64,000 nt of DNA. It comes from Urophycis tenuis (taxonomy: Eukaryota; Chordata; Actinopteri; Gadiformes; Phycidae). Every line of letters begins with the position of its first letter. Position 1 is the first letter of the stretch. Position numbers and translations under genes: made by a program. Location: NCBI GenBank assembly GCA_036785325.1, contig JAXIVH010000129.1, positions 289,852 to 353,851 on the forward strand, given 5' to 3'. This document shows positions 32,461 to 43,882 of the stretch, in pieces. The notes under the pieces were generated by a model, which was not told where the DNA came from, ran no database searches, and was given only the letters and a program-made list of their open reading frames with translations.

Positions 32461-33055
32461 GGCTGTGTCTCAATCTACGTACTTGCGCACTTAAACTTCC
32501 CTTTTTGAGTACATAGTGCGTTCACACTGGTAATTGCGGCAAGACGCAGTACACTGCTAGTACCCGGATGGTGCACTCATAACGGTCAAAAAGCTGAGTG
32601 TACTACGCTGGACACTTTTCACCCTCAATGGTCGCCATTTTGTCTACGTAACGGAAGGGGAGGGAACGCCAGCACTTTCCAAAACAATCTGATAAAGATT
32701 GCGGACGACACCTGTGGACCGTTGGCCCAGACCACTCCTTTTAAATGTAAGATATAACGTTACACATCAATCGAAAAGTGGTTATTTTTCGTTATGTATT
32801 ACCATTTTATTGTTAGACAGATGTATGACAGATGTCATTAGCGATTGTGAACGGTTTGTGCTGATATGCTTATACGTGAATGCTAATACGGGAACGAACG
32901 CTTGTATCGTCATTTCCGGTAAGTGCAAAACGGGAGTGCTTCATTTGAGACGGTACTTCTTAGACGGAATTCACGCACTACATCAGTAAGTACATAGTGC
33001 ACACAGTGTACGTACGGAAGTGTACTCATGGAAGTACGTGGATTGAGACACAGCC
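32461..33055. mobile_element. MITE with 24-bp TIRs, only in copy 2
   Basis: The left end GGCTGTGTCTCAATCTACG and the inverted right end agree over 24 bp with one mismatch. Copies 1 and 3 read straight through (CTGACACTGACTCTCTCC). The interior (595 bp) contains CATAGTGC/GCACTATG-type repeats and no transposase. The exact target duplication is not resolved. Confidence 0.82.
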
Positions 33056-35254
33056 TGACTCTCTCCCTCCCCCCACACAGACCTACATGCTACATTAACG
33101 TGGCATCTTCAGATCACCTGCGTTACATTAACGCACAGTACAGTGTGCACTCATTCGGGACCACCATTTTTTCTATGCATGCACTACTGCTCCGTATTCC
33201 GTATTCCATATTCATTGTACATATATATATATTTATAGTTATTTTATTTTACTTACTTACTTATACTTATATATTTTTTTAATACTGCTTTTCTCTTGCA
33301 CCAATTGAACCAAGACAAATTCCTTGTAGGTGCAAACCTACTTGGCAATAAATCCGATTCTGAAAAGTGCTGAATGCGTTCGGATGGGAGCTTCTGAACG
33401 TCCCCCAGCCAGTGTGTGCATTTAATGACCGCTAGGTGGCAGCACAGGATCACTTTAACACACAATGCAGGTTACCTCAGTCACAGCCTCCACCTTCACA
33501 GACAGACAGACAGACACAGAGACAGACAGACAGACAGACAGAAATAGTTTACTGGTCCCTGAGGGAAATTGCATTCGTTATACAAATACTCCAGGGAAAA
33601 TAAAATAAAAGACAGTGTAGAAGTGAAGAACATTATAGGCTATAGTACAGTGTAGGAAAAAAAATAAAAAAAATAAAATAAAATAATATATATATATATA
33701 TATATATATATTCCTCCTATATATATATATACATAAATGTAGAGTGACATCCTGTAGAGAGCTGCTGTTGGAAGTGCCGGCATTAACTTGTGCAATTTCC
33801 CTCAGGGATCATGAAAGTATTTCTGTCTGTCTGTCTGTCTGTGCACCCAATTTGAACATTTCGGGCTGCGACACAACACAGCGGTCTACTTGCCCTGACT
33901 GAATGTGTGTGATATCGAAACAATGAGCCCACGTTCACCCAAACACAAATGTTGCGTCCAGAAAGCGTTTCATTCATTGTTATAACCGTCTTTCAAGTCA
34001 CGCTGACAAGTGGCTCGGCCATCTTTGTCAGACTTTTCCTCTGGTCTTTATGTTCTCCTCCTCATCTCTTCTGCTTGCTCACCACTCGTCTCTGTTGCAT
34101 TATGGGAAATGGGGAGGCACCATTTGTGAAATTTACATTTTTATTAATTTACATGAAAGTAATTATCTAAATAATAATTTAAATTTAAATATAACTATGC
34201 ACTACGTTTGACCAAGAACTGAAATGTATTTGGAATAGCATATTGTTAACACACTAAAATGTTTGTCAAATGATTTTAGTTTCTTTCTTTTTAACATGGA
34301 ATGACCATTGTGAGGGACGCTGCCATGGACGCTGCCAATGTCAGGACTGTCAGGAGTCACTCCTCATCTTCCGGAAGAGACTCAAGACCCACTTGTTCAG
34401 AGTTCAACCCTGCATGACTCTACCCTCATGCTCTTACGTCTTGGCACTTTATAATCACTCTTTGTAACTCGGCACACACAACAGATGTTGTATACTAGCA
34501 ATGGTTCAACTAGCAATTGAAATGCTTGAAACTTGTTCTGGTGACTTTCTTACTGTATTACCAACAATTAAATGTTTCACCTTCTTCTGACAAATGTACT
34601 CTTTGTAAGTCGCTTTGGATAAAAGCGTCTGTCAGATGCCCAAATTTACCAAACTTATCTAAGGTAACAATTTGCATCTGCTTTGGTTGGGTAAATTCAA
34701 ACCACTATGAAATACTAAAAGAAATTAGGTAAAGTTTACCTAAGATTTTTCAACACAAATTACTTACTTATTGTAATTGCTGTTAGGCATTATGAATCTA
34801 CTGAGTCATATTAGATCATTATTAAGTAACTATGACCTATTCAGGGAAAGTTAGAATTACTTGAAATTATTTTCAGACACGACAGTATTGATGAAGTCAA
34901 CTTCTTTAATCAATCCAAATGATCAAACTCATCAAAAGGATACAAGGAGAAATGAGGACAAATTCTCAATGACCAGCCGTACACAAAAAGATAAGATAGG
35001 ATATTGCTTTATTGTTCCCCCTTAGGAGAAATTCACAGTGACCAGCAGGGGACAGATAGACACTTGATTCTCTGTGCTCATGGGTAACAGTCACCTTCCT
35101 GTTGTGTTCCATCTGTCTATTTACATGTTGACATTTACAGTTAGGGCATTTAGCAGACATTGTCATACAAAGAGCACATTGGCCCAAAGAAGGTGACACA
35201 CTTCTTATAAGAAGTGTATTTGTAGTTTTTGTCACAAATGCTTCGACTGATTGG

Positions 35255-35465
35255 CCTATAGCACCAACCTATATTTCTGGCATGATCTCACGCTATCTTC
35301 CGACTCGTTCCTTAAGATCATCCAGTAGATGTCTCCTGTCAGTCCCCAGAATTAACTCAAACGTGGCACATGCGGTGCTTTTAGCTATTGTGCCCCCAAC
35401 TCTGTGGAATTCTCTTCCCTTGGATTTAAGGTTAGCTCAATCAACTTTCTCTTTTAAAAAGAGTC
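35255..35465 (+). pseudogene. LINE ORF2 C-terminal fragment
   Basis: The frame MISRYLPTRSLRSSSRCLLS ... TLWNSLPLDLR ... FSFKK is the C-terminal tail typical of CR1/L2-type LINEs in fish. It appears only in this B block and is cut at 35465, where the common sequence resumes. Confidence 0.65.
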
Positions 35466-37883
35466 CAAGATGGATGACCAAGAAGAACGCATATTTTGTA
35501 TAGAATTACAACACTTTATGTACATATTTATATACAGATTAGATATATTTATACAGAGATATACAGATAGCTTGCAGATAGTCTGAATTTACTTTTTGTT
35601 CGTTTTCACTTTTTAGCAGAAATAGAAATAGAAATACTTGATTGATCCCAAGCTGGGAAATTACAGCCTAGAAACAGCATTACAGCATGTATATTTTTTA
35701 TATTCTTTATATGAATGAATATATAAAATCTCTTTATATATATTTTATATATTCATTTTGTTCCTCTGTGGTTGACACATCAGTGCTTTGTCTGTATCTT
35801 TTGACTCATTGGAACGACCCTATTGAGTCCTGCTGTCCCCTAAAGAGGACACCCTGGCCTTTCCAGTGATATCTATATCATGTGTGAGGCTGGGATGAGG
35901 GCCAGCCCCTCTTCCTGTTCAGACAAAATGGCCGCCGCAGCAAAAAAGCTCCGGAATTAAAAAGTAAAATCGTCTTGTTGTCCACTACAATGGACATGTT
36001 GAAAAAATATAAACTCAAACTCAAAAATATATTAATGTGATAATGTGATATATTTATATATGTATTAGTTTTTATTATAGTTTGTACTGGTATATTAGCT
36101 TATACTTAAGTTAGAGTAACTAAGTATAAGCTAATATAACAAAATGTTAGGCTAGTTGGTTTTTAGTTAGTTGGTAGTTAGTTAGTTGGTTTATAAGTTA
36201 CTCTAGTTTATTGTTATATTGTTGTTTATTGGTTATATTAGGCTATGTTTTATTTTGTGTATATTTCTTTTCCTTCTTTGTTTTGATCTGTTGCACAATA
36301 GTTTCCCTCGGGATGAATAAAGTCTCTTGAATCTTGAATAAACTCTCCTCTCCTTTTAGTACTCCAAGAAATGAGACGTTCTCTGATGTTACGCAAAACC
36401 CCTGTTGAATAGAATGTTGACGTTGTTGTAGGCTATTCCCCCCACCCCCCCATTTTCACCTTGTGTAACAGTCCCGTTGACTCTTTAAAAAATTAAGACT
36501 TGGGTAACGAAATTTAAGACTTTTTAAGGCCTTAATTTAGGAACATGACATTTAAGACATTTTTAAGACTTTTAAGACCCCGCGGCTACCTTGATTAAGA
36601 CCGATTTTTTAGTTTGTGTTCTGATGCCACTCGCATCTTTTAAATTAAAAATCGATTTTCCAAATTTTAATCGGTTTAAATAAATAATAATAATAAATAA
36701 TATCATATGTGTCAGGTCATGGAAACTAAGGACACAAGTCGTCCCTGGGGTATTTTGAGTTATTCACTGATTCTGCGTAGTTTCAGTATAGTTTCTAAGC
36801 TTTCCAACGATGAATGAATGACACATGGAAATCTGATGATATGTGTAGAAGTTGTGGCCATTTGAAAGTAGGCACATCACAAAAGCTAAAACTGAGGAAA
36901 AGCCTCCCTAAAGATTTGCAGTTGTCACTTCTCTCTATGGGCACAGCCAATTTCCGCAAAAAAAACGAAAATCTCTCATTTTGAAAAAAAAAAAAAAAAA
37001 AATCACGTCTTTGTTAATTTGCGCAAATGTTGTTTTGGCGACTTGTGTCCTTGACCTGACACATATTATTATTATTATTACTATTATTACTAACGTAGGT
37101 CCTTTAACCCGATGTGACCCGGTCCATTTGGGCGCGTTGAGGCGTTTCGTCCACACGGGTTCGTCCCCGAAGCGGTGTCAGAACCGAACATCATGTCTGC
37201 CGGTTCTGGTTCCTCACACGGTCAATGTGTCTCCACTGAAGCGGCAGCCACTGTGGAGGGAAAGGGGAGACGTGACCGGACGTTAACAGTTGCCATTCCT
37301 TCAGCTCAAAATGACCTCTCATCTTTTTCCACCCTGGCTCAGCGGAGGAGTACCTTCAGCAGAAGACTTCCTCTCACTGAGATGCACCACAGAGCGACAT
37401 AGGAAATCATTCCTGCCCTGTGGTCATCAAACTTTACAATTTGTCACTGTCATCTGCACAATAGGTATCCATTCTTATTACATAACTGTAATTTCATTTC
37501 TCTGTCATTTCATTTTACTACATCATCTCTCTGCACAACTGGTCGCACAAAAAATCCGACATGCTTCATTCTTGTGTATGCTATTACCTCGTAGTGTATG
37601 CCTGGATGTATGTACATTTATGTATATTTTCATTTCTTTATGTATATTTTTTTACATAGGTTACATAGGTTTATATTTTACATAGGTGTACATTATATAT
37701 TCTAACACTCTATTCTAGAGTGTCCTCTTTATTTTCTTTCCTGGAGTATTGTGACGAACGCAATTTCCCTCAGGGATCAATAAAGTATGTCCGTCTGTCT
37801 GTCTGTCTGAACAGTGCTATGCTTTGTATGTCATGCCTTTGTGTAGGATTTAGTTTGGACGTGAGACGTTAATTCATGCATTG

Positions 37884-38036
37884 TTAATTGTTGAAGTCCA
37901 GATTCCTACAGTCAGGTATGTGATCCATGCTCCTGGAGCATTTCAGGAATGGTCCGCCGGTCTGCTTGTCCTCCATTTCATCCAGGGGCTCTGGGTCAGT
38001 AGAATGTGGGCGGCAGGTTTCCAATCCCTGGTGAAG
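37884..38036 (-). CDS. 153-nt ORF, possible terminal exon, B copy 3
   Basis: Same 50-codon frame as 7384-7536, no indels. The acceptor-like AG is mutated (CACGG). It is the only copy that has both other connexin exon candidates on the same strand in order (39356-39424, then 38625-38831, then this). The peptide is not recognised and may not be coding. Confidence 0.27.
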   Translation of the reverse strand, partial: LHQGLETCRPHSTDPEPLDEMEDKQTGGPFLKCSRSMDHIPDCRNLDFNN

Positions 38037-38599
38037 CCGTGAGTTGAAACATTGTCAAGAACGTCAGATCATTATTTAGAAGAAGACTCTCAAAGTTTTC
38101 CCGAAATCTTTGCTGTACGGAAGAATGTCTTCAGGTGGACCTTTACTGGTCCAAGAGGAAACGTGTTGAGCATTGCAAAATGCGCAGATGTGGAACGTAA
38201 CAAAATACATTCACTTACGTTAATGTATGGAGTTTTTTGTATTTATTTGTATTTTATATTGTTGAGGAATATGACGATGTGATGAGCTGTGTGTGTGTGT
38301 GTGTGTGCGTGTGTGTGTGTGCGCGAGACAGTAAGTGTGTTTAATGTTTTACCACTAAATGGATGAGCTCAACTGCTGCTGCATAAACTGAACAAGAAGT
38401 CCCATTTGTTGTCATTACACTTTCACTTGTCACACTTGTTCTCCAATTAAAAACTAAATAGATTGGGATTTATGACCCCTTGTCCTATTGTCCCTATCCT
38501 CACCCCTCACACACAGAAAGTAACTCAGTAACTTTGACTTAAAGTACATTTTAAATGAGGGGGTGGAGGGGTAGAAGGGTTCACAGCCATGGCCCCCCC

Positions 38600-38610
38600 C
38601 CCCCCCCCCG
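38600..38610. repeat. C run next to the connexin donor
   Basis: Part of a run of about 17 C at 38593-38609, immediately downstream in gene direction of the second exon. Confidence 0.6.
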
Positions 38611-38624
38611 GTCGCCGTGGTTAC

Positions 38625-38831
38625 CTTCTCCTCCTTGTGCCTGAGGTAGAAGACGTGGCAGAGGTAGAGCACTGTGGACACCAAGATGATCTGCAGCACC
38701 CAGAAGCGGGCGTCCGAGACGGTGAAGGACCGGTCGTAGAGCACGTTCTCGCAGCCGAAGATCACCTCCATGCTGGTCACCTCCATGCTGATCACCACCA
38801 GGATGAACATGAAGAGCACCGACAGCCACAC
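38625..38831 (-). pseudogene. Connexin second exon, degenerate (only in copy 2)
   Basis: 69 codons between a good acceptor (CCCCACAG|GTG) and a donor (AAG|GTAACC), in phase with the exon at 39356. It reads VWLSVLFMFILVV (first membrane helix), GCENVLYDRSF (end of the first extracellular loop) and ARFWVLQIILVST..CHVFYL (second helix), ending RHKEEK. The canonical loop has three cysteines; here only one remains, one is replaced by Leu, and the loop is shortened around a repeated SMEV. Helices three and four are absent. It is either a decayed connexin or a strongly altered paralogue. Confidence 0.72.
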
Positions 38832-38861
38832 CTGTGGGGAGGAGGGGGGAAGAGCCAGGGA

Positions 38862-39072
38862 GATGATCACCATGGAGATGATCGCCACAGAGATGATATC
38901 ACCACAGAGATGATATCGCGACGGAGATGATATCGCGACGGAGATGATATCGCGACGGAGATGATATCGCGACGGAGATGATATCGCCACGGAGATGATA
39001 TTGCCACGGAGAAGATCGCCACAGAGACGATCGCCACGGAGACGATCGCCACGGAGACGATCGCCAAGGGGT
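38862..39072 (+). repeat. Minisatellite in the connexin intron
   Basis: Tandem units of about 16-19 bp, such as GATGATATCGCGACGGA and the shorter GACGATCGCCACGGA, repeated about 12 times between the first and second exon candidates. Found only in copy 2. Confidence 0.85.
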
Positions 39073-39139
39073 GAGACTGAAAAGACCCGGCTTGACATTG
39101 ACTGGTAGCACCAGACTCTATTAAGATAAGATAAGATTA

Positions 39140-39439
<300 letters not shown>

Positions 39440-39490
39440 CTATTGGACGGCTGTGTCGTCCAATGAGCGTCCGGTTGGCAGAGAAGGACC

Positions 39491-39528
<38 letters not shown>

Positions 39529-39916
39529 AACGTCAAATTCGATTAAACAACGACCTCACCTTTTCATGTGCCAAAAAAAGTATATACTATGTACATATAG
39601 AAATATATTTATATTTTTTGCCAACCAAATGCTATTGGACAACTGCAGAGACGGACACACACACACACAGGCACGCACACAGGCACGCACACACACACGT
39701 CAAATTCGATTAAACAACGACCTCACCTTTCCATGTGCGGAAAAAAATACAATTCAATAAATAAATAAATACTTTTTTTTTTCATGTAAAAGTTTTAAAC
39801 TAGGACTGTGGAGAGAGAAGGCGTGTCCACGCTGTTAGAGCAGGTCAATCCCTGGGAGGCTCTGTAATGACAGGTGACTGTTGGGAATATTCTAAAGAGG
39901 CCAATGGATTTGGTTA

Positions 39917-40372
39917 GCCTGGCTGACGCGTCCACATCTCAATGAGATGGTGGTCTGGGAACTAGGTGTGCATTTTCTCGTATTTGAGGCGTGGTTTACG
40001 AATGCCTAGAGCCGTTTATTGGGCGCTACGAATGTCTATCAAATGGCGTCTGGTTCTTCCCATGCTGCTTTGCGCGATTCATAGCCAATTGCTACTAAAA
40101 ATTAGCTACTAAAATTAAATTAATTGCTACAAAAGCTACTTAATACACTTTCTAAGGCTGCATCGAACGGTAACGTTGTGTCCGCTGCCATGTTGGATTA
40201 ACACGCTACAAGCTTCGGTATCGCACATAGACGTCGTCACCGTCTTGCTGCCCCCCCCCGATCTGTGATTGGTTCCCTAACTCAGGGGAAAATAAGGGCG
40301 GTGGTTTCCAGGCTGTCTTTGCAGTGAGAATGAAATCACGCGCAACGCAGCATGGGAATTCTCAGGCTAGGG
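39917..40372. mobile_element. Small DNA transposon in block C (copy 2)
   Basis: Counterpart of 20556-21020 with the same ends (AGCCTGGCTGACGCG ... CTCAGGCTAGG) and a shorter C run. Absent from copy 3. Confidence 0.6.
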
Positions 40373-40546
40373 TTTGGTTGGAATCTTGACAATTTCATAA
40401 ATGAGTATGGATTGAAAGAATTAAAGTATGGTCCAGCATTAGCTTTAAGTTGTATTCCTCCATGGCTGATCCCTGATCCAGAGGTAAACATTGATTTATC
40501 AACAGGAAAAAAGCAAGCACCTCACCAAGCAAAGTTTAGCTGTTAG
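40373..40546 (+). pseudogene. LINE-I-type ORF2 fragment before RNase H (copy 2)
   Basis: Identical in reading to 21021-21195. Confidence 0.5.
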
Positions 40547-40744
40547 CTTCTGGGTATTTATTGTGTGTTATTGAAGCCCATATTGTGTGTATCAGTGTGA
40601 GTGTCACTCTGATGCCTTTTTGAAAACTTTCTCACTTCTTGTCAACTATAGATAGTTTCCTAGGATAAGGTGACAAGTCCCAGGGAATGTCACCCTGACC
40701 CCACCACATGCTGTATTATCAAAGGAACACTGAACCATTTATAA

Positions 40745-41996
40745 GAATGACTCTTTTTTGATCCCGTGAGGGAAAATTTGAGGGAGATGGTCTGAGGTCA
40801 GATGATGCTGGTGGGTGTGAGGTTAGAGTCTGTGGCAGGGAGGCAGAGGAGGGAGGGAGTTGAGCCTCCGGACCGCTGGATGAAAGAAGCTGTCTTTGAG
40901 CCTGCTGGTTCTGGCCCGGAGACTCCGCAGTCTCCTCCCCGACGGCAGAAGGCTGAAGATACTGTGTTGTGGGTGGGTGGGTGGGTGGGGTCACCAGCAA
41001 TCCTGACGGCTTTGCTCCAGCCACGTGTGGGAAAGTGGATGTGTCCATGGAGTTGTGGAAACACGCTCTTGGGGTTTGCATGATTGAAATCCCCAGCCAG
41101 GATGAGGAAAGCATCAGGGTGGGCTGTCTGCTGCTCACTGATGTGCTGGTAGAGTTCATACAGCGCCTCGCTCCTGTTGTTGTTGGAGCCAGGGGGGATG
41201 TATATTGCTACCAGGAGTATGGCACTAAATTCCCTCGGCAGGTATTAATGACCATAAACTCCACCAGTGTTGAGCAGTGTGTGCAAACCACAGCAGCGTC
41301 ACGGCACCAGGCATTGTTGTGGTATGTTGTTATGGCACTATATTACCCTACGCGGAGTAATCCATAATGGAACGTTACCCGCGTAACGATAATGTATCTG
41401 TAATGTGTCCGTCAGTTGTGAGATGTACCAGTAAAGAAACGTCAGCTGGATATCTCCGAGACCCCCTCGTCATTGTGTATCTCTATTTGTATTATACAAT
41501 AACACTTCAGGCATCACTGATGTAAACACAGAGTCCCCTGCCGCGAGTCTTCCCCCACTCGACGAGCACTCTGTCCGCCCGGTAGCCTGTTAGCCTGGCC
41601 AGTTGAAGGCACTGTCCGGGACGCTGTCAGTAAACCATGTTTCCACAAAAACAAAGGCACAACAGTCACTCAGTTTTGGTGGATGTCCGGAGTAGACGGA
41701 TATAATCCAGTTTATTATCCAGCGATCGTACATGTGCCAGTACGATCGTAGGGATAGCCGGTCGATCAGGGCTAGCCGCTAGCCTAGCCCGGATACCTCC
41801 GCGCTTGCCCCTCTTCTGCTTCCTCGTGTTCCGCTTGTGGCGCCTCCACTGGCGGCTGGTTGCAGGAGTGGGGGTCGGTGTTTGAGTAGGCCGCTGGAGC
41901 AGATCGCAGTCGCGTAGTATTTCCGCGACTGCTGGATTTACGTCCATGATTGTAGTTCTCGCGGGAGTATGTGCGTCTCGGGACAAATGGACGCGA
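40745..41996 (-). pseudogene. Reversed LINE with endonuclease start joined to C-terminus (copy 2)
   Basis: Counterpart of 21395-22650 with the same internal deletion of the reverse transcriptase. It differs by a few substitutions and one fewer GGGT unit near 40975. Confidence 0.75.
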
Positions 41997-42080
41997 CGAT
42001 GACGGACATGCGCACGTCACACGAAAAACAAAAACACCGATTCGACCAGCGTACGCGCAGCCATCTACTACTCAGGCCTG

Positions 42081-42286
42081 CATAAGTTATTTAAATACTT
42101 CATACCATGGATATCTGAAAATATTTACAGATGGTTCTAAAGATCCCAGTGGGCCATGTGGTATCGGTATATATATTCCAGATTTTGAAAAAGGATATGG
42201 ATATAGAACAGTCAACCTCTTCGAACAGTAATATGTACTGATTCTATGGCGGCATTACAAAGTTTTATAACAGTAATCAACTGAGA
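42081..42286 (+). pseudogene. LINE RNase H fragment with 60-bp deletion (copy 2)
   Basis: Same deletion as in copy 1 (22735-22940), showing a shared origin. TDGS and CTDSMAALQSF are present; the second catalytic block is missing. Confidence 0.7.
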
Positions 42287-42442
42287 AAGGTTCATTTTTA
42301 CCCCATTTACCTGTAGTGTGACACCATATATTACAGAGGTGCGTCACCCCAGGGCCAACTGAAGAAGTAGAAGAAGGATATTGTGTCGGGTGGGACTCGG
42401 GTACTACCGACGATGAGATTGAGAAGGAACCCGAAGAGGTCG

Positions 42443-42690
42443 GGGGCAAGGAGACGCGGCAGGACCAGGGGCGGAGCTTACGGGGGGGGGGGGGGGGGGG
42501 GGGGCTGGACCAGGGGCGGAGCTTACGGGGGGGACTGGGGGGGGGGGGGGGGGCTGGGAGGGCGGTGCTTCCCCGGCCCGGGAGGAAGAGGGTAGGGGGA
42601 ACCTTTCCCTCGCCCCGGGCCCCTATACCCGACCAGTTAGGAAGGGGAGGCAATCCTCTCCCCCGGCCTGGGCCCAGGGGGAAACATATA
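42443..42690 (+). repeat. Expanded G-rich tract (copy 2)
   Basis: G runs of about 23 (42482-42504) and 16 (42538-42553) separated by a duplicated CCAGGGGCGGAGCTTACG. Copy 1 has a single run. Slippage or sequencing error are both possible. Confidence 0.7.
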
Positions 42691-43083
42691 ATCAACCAAC
42701 CAGAGGGTAAGTATAATACCCAAACCCACCCGATTCAACATGAGATTATTTACCATCTCAACGTGGGGAAACTGCCATAATTACTGAAACAAATGCAGTC
42801 CCATTTTATTCCAATATGATGGAAACAGCACCTCCCGCAGGCGGGCTGGAGTCATGGTTGGTAAACACTTTACAAGGACTGACTTTAGTCATGTAGTTAA
42901 GTGTTCAATATTTAATAAAATGCTGTGCTGCATCATGACTGGCTTCATTTTCACTCTCACAGTTAACTTTACTACGTGCAAATTTACAAGTGGAACGCCG
43001 ATATTGGCGCCAAATGTATTCTGGGTAAAAACGTCGTCAAGCTAGGTGGATCTAGAGTAGGTGGATCATTTACAACTGAGCTA

Positions 43084-43284
43084 AACATGAGTGGCAGTTC
43101 ATATAAACATAAAAGTGGAGCGACAAAGCGCAAAGAAAATGAAAAAAGAGAGCAAGGAAATGCTAAATTTAAAAAAACTGGAAACATATTTTGTTCGTCC
43201 TCCTGGAGATGAAGATGACGTTGTTAGCGATTCAGGTCCGCCAATACTGACAGCAAAGTCATGGAGCCAGATTTACAGGTAGCA
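43084..43284 (+). pseudogene. ZMYM/hAT-type protein N-terminal fragment (copy 2)
   Basis: Identical to 23676-23876 including the frame slip in the A run. Confidence 0.5.
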
Positions 43285-43345
43285 ATTCTAACAATCACTA
43301 TAGTTCTTGGGTTTGTGAAAGGCGTTATATAAATCACACCTATTA

Positions 43346-43698
43346 TTAGGGACCGAGCCTGTGAAACAGGACGAGGTCCCTTTTGAAATTGGTCCGTTTT
43401 TTCTTATTATTATTTCGGCAGACTTTGAAGTTGAATTTCACTATCTGAACATATACGAAAACTCAAATTTTTTTGGCAAAGTTTTCAGACCTGGTGAAAA
43501 ATTATATATTTTAGGCGTCACGTTCATGTTGCACACTTGAAAGACCACTAGGTGGCACTGTTTATGAGCAAAACCCGTAACGCTAATAACTCCCTCATAG
43601 ATTGTCGCACATTCAAAAACTTTATATCCACGCATGCGGGCAATCATGCTGCACCTCCTGATGTAGGCCACGCCCACTTCCGCCTGACTTTTTTTTAA
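43346..43698 (+). repeat. Hairpin-ended dispersed repeat (copy 2 of C)
   Basis: Counterpart of 23938-24290. Confidence 0.68.
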
Positions 43699-43882
43699 TT
43701 ATTATGTTTTTTTGTTGTTGTTGTTCTCTCGGTTTGTTATACTTCATGTCCGTTTGATTAACATAACCGTGTGTCAAAAATGTGGTAATGCTTGTAAGCC
43801 CCGCTGTTGTGGGCATGAGCATTTTGTAAAGCGATGTTATTGTTGTAACTGCTGCCACCAATGTAACTGAGCGTATGGACGC

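Noticed and set aside
38581..39072. CRISPR-like array suggested by regular short repeats
   Set aside because: Units are contiguous without unique spacers, in a vertebrate genome; it is a minisatellite.
38867..39111. Repetitive Ser/Arg/Trp-rich ORFs in the connexin intron
   Set aside because: Produced by the minisatellite unit; no start context or splice support.
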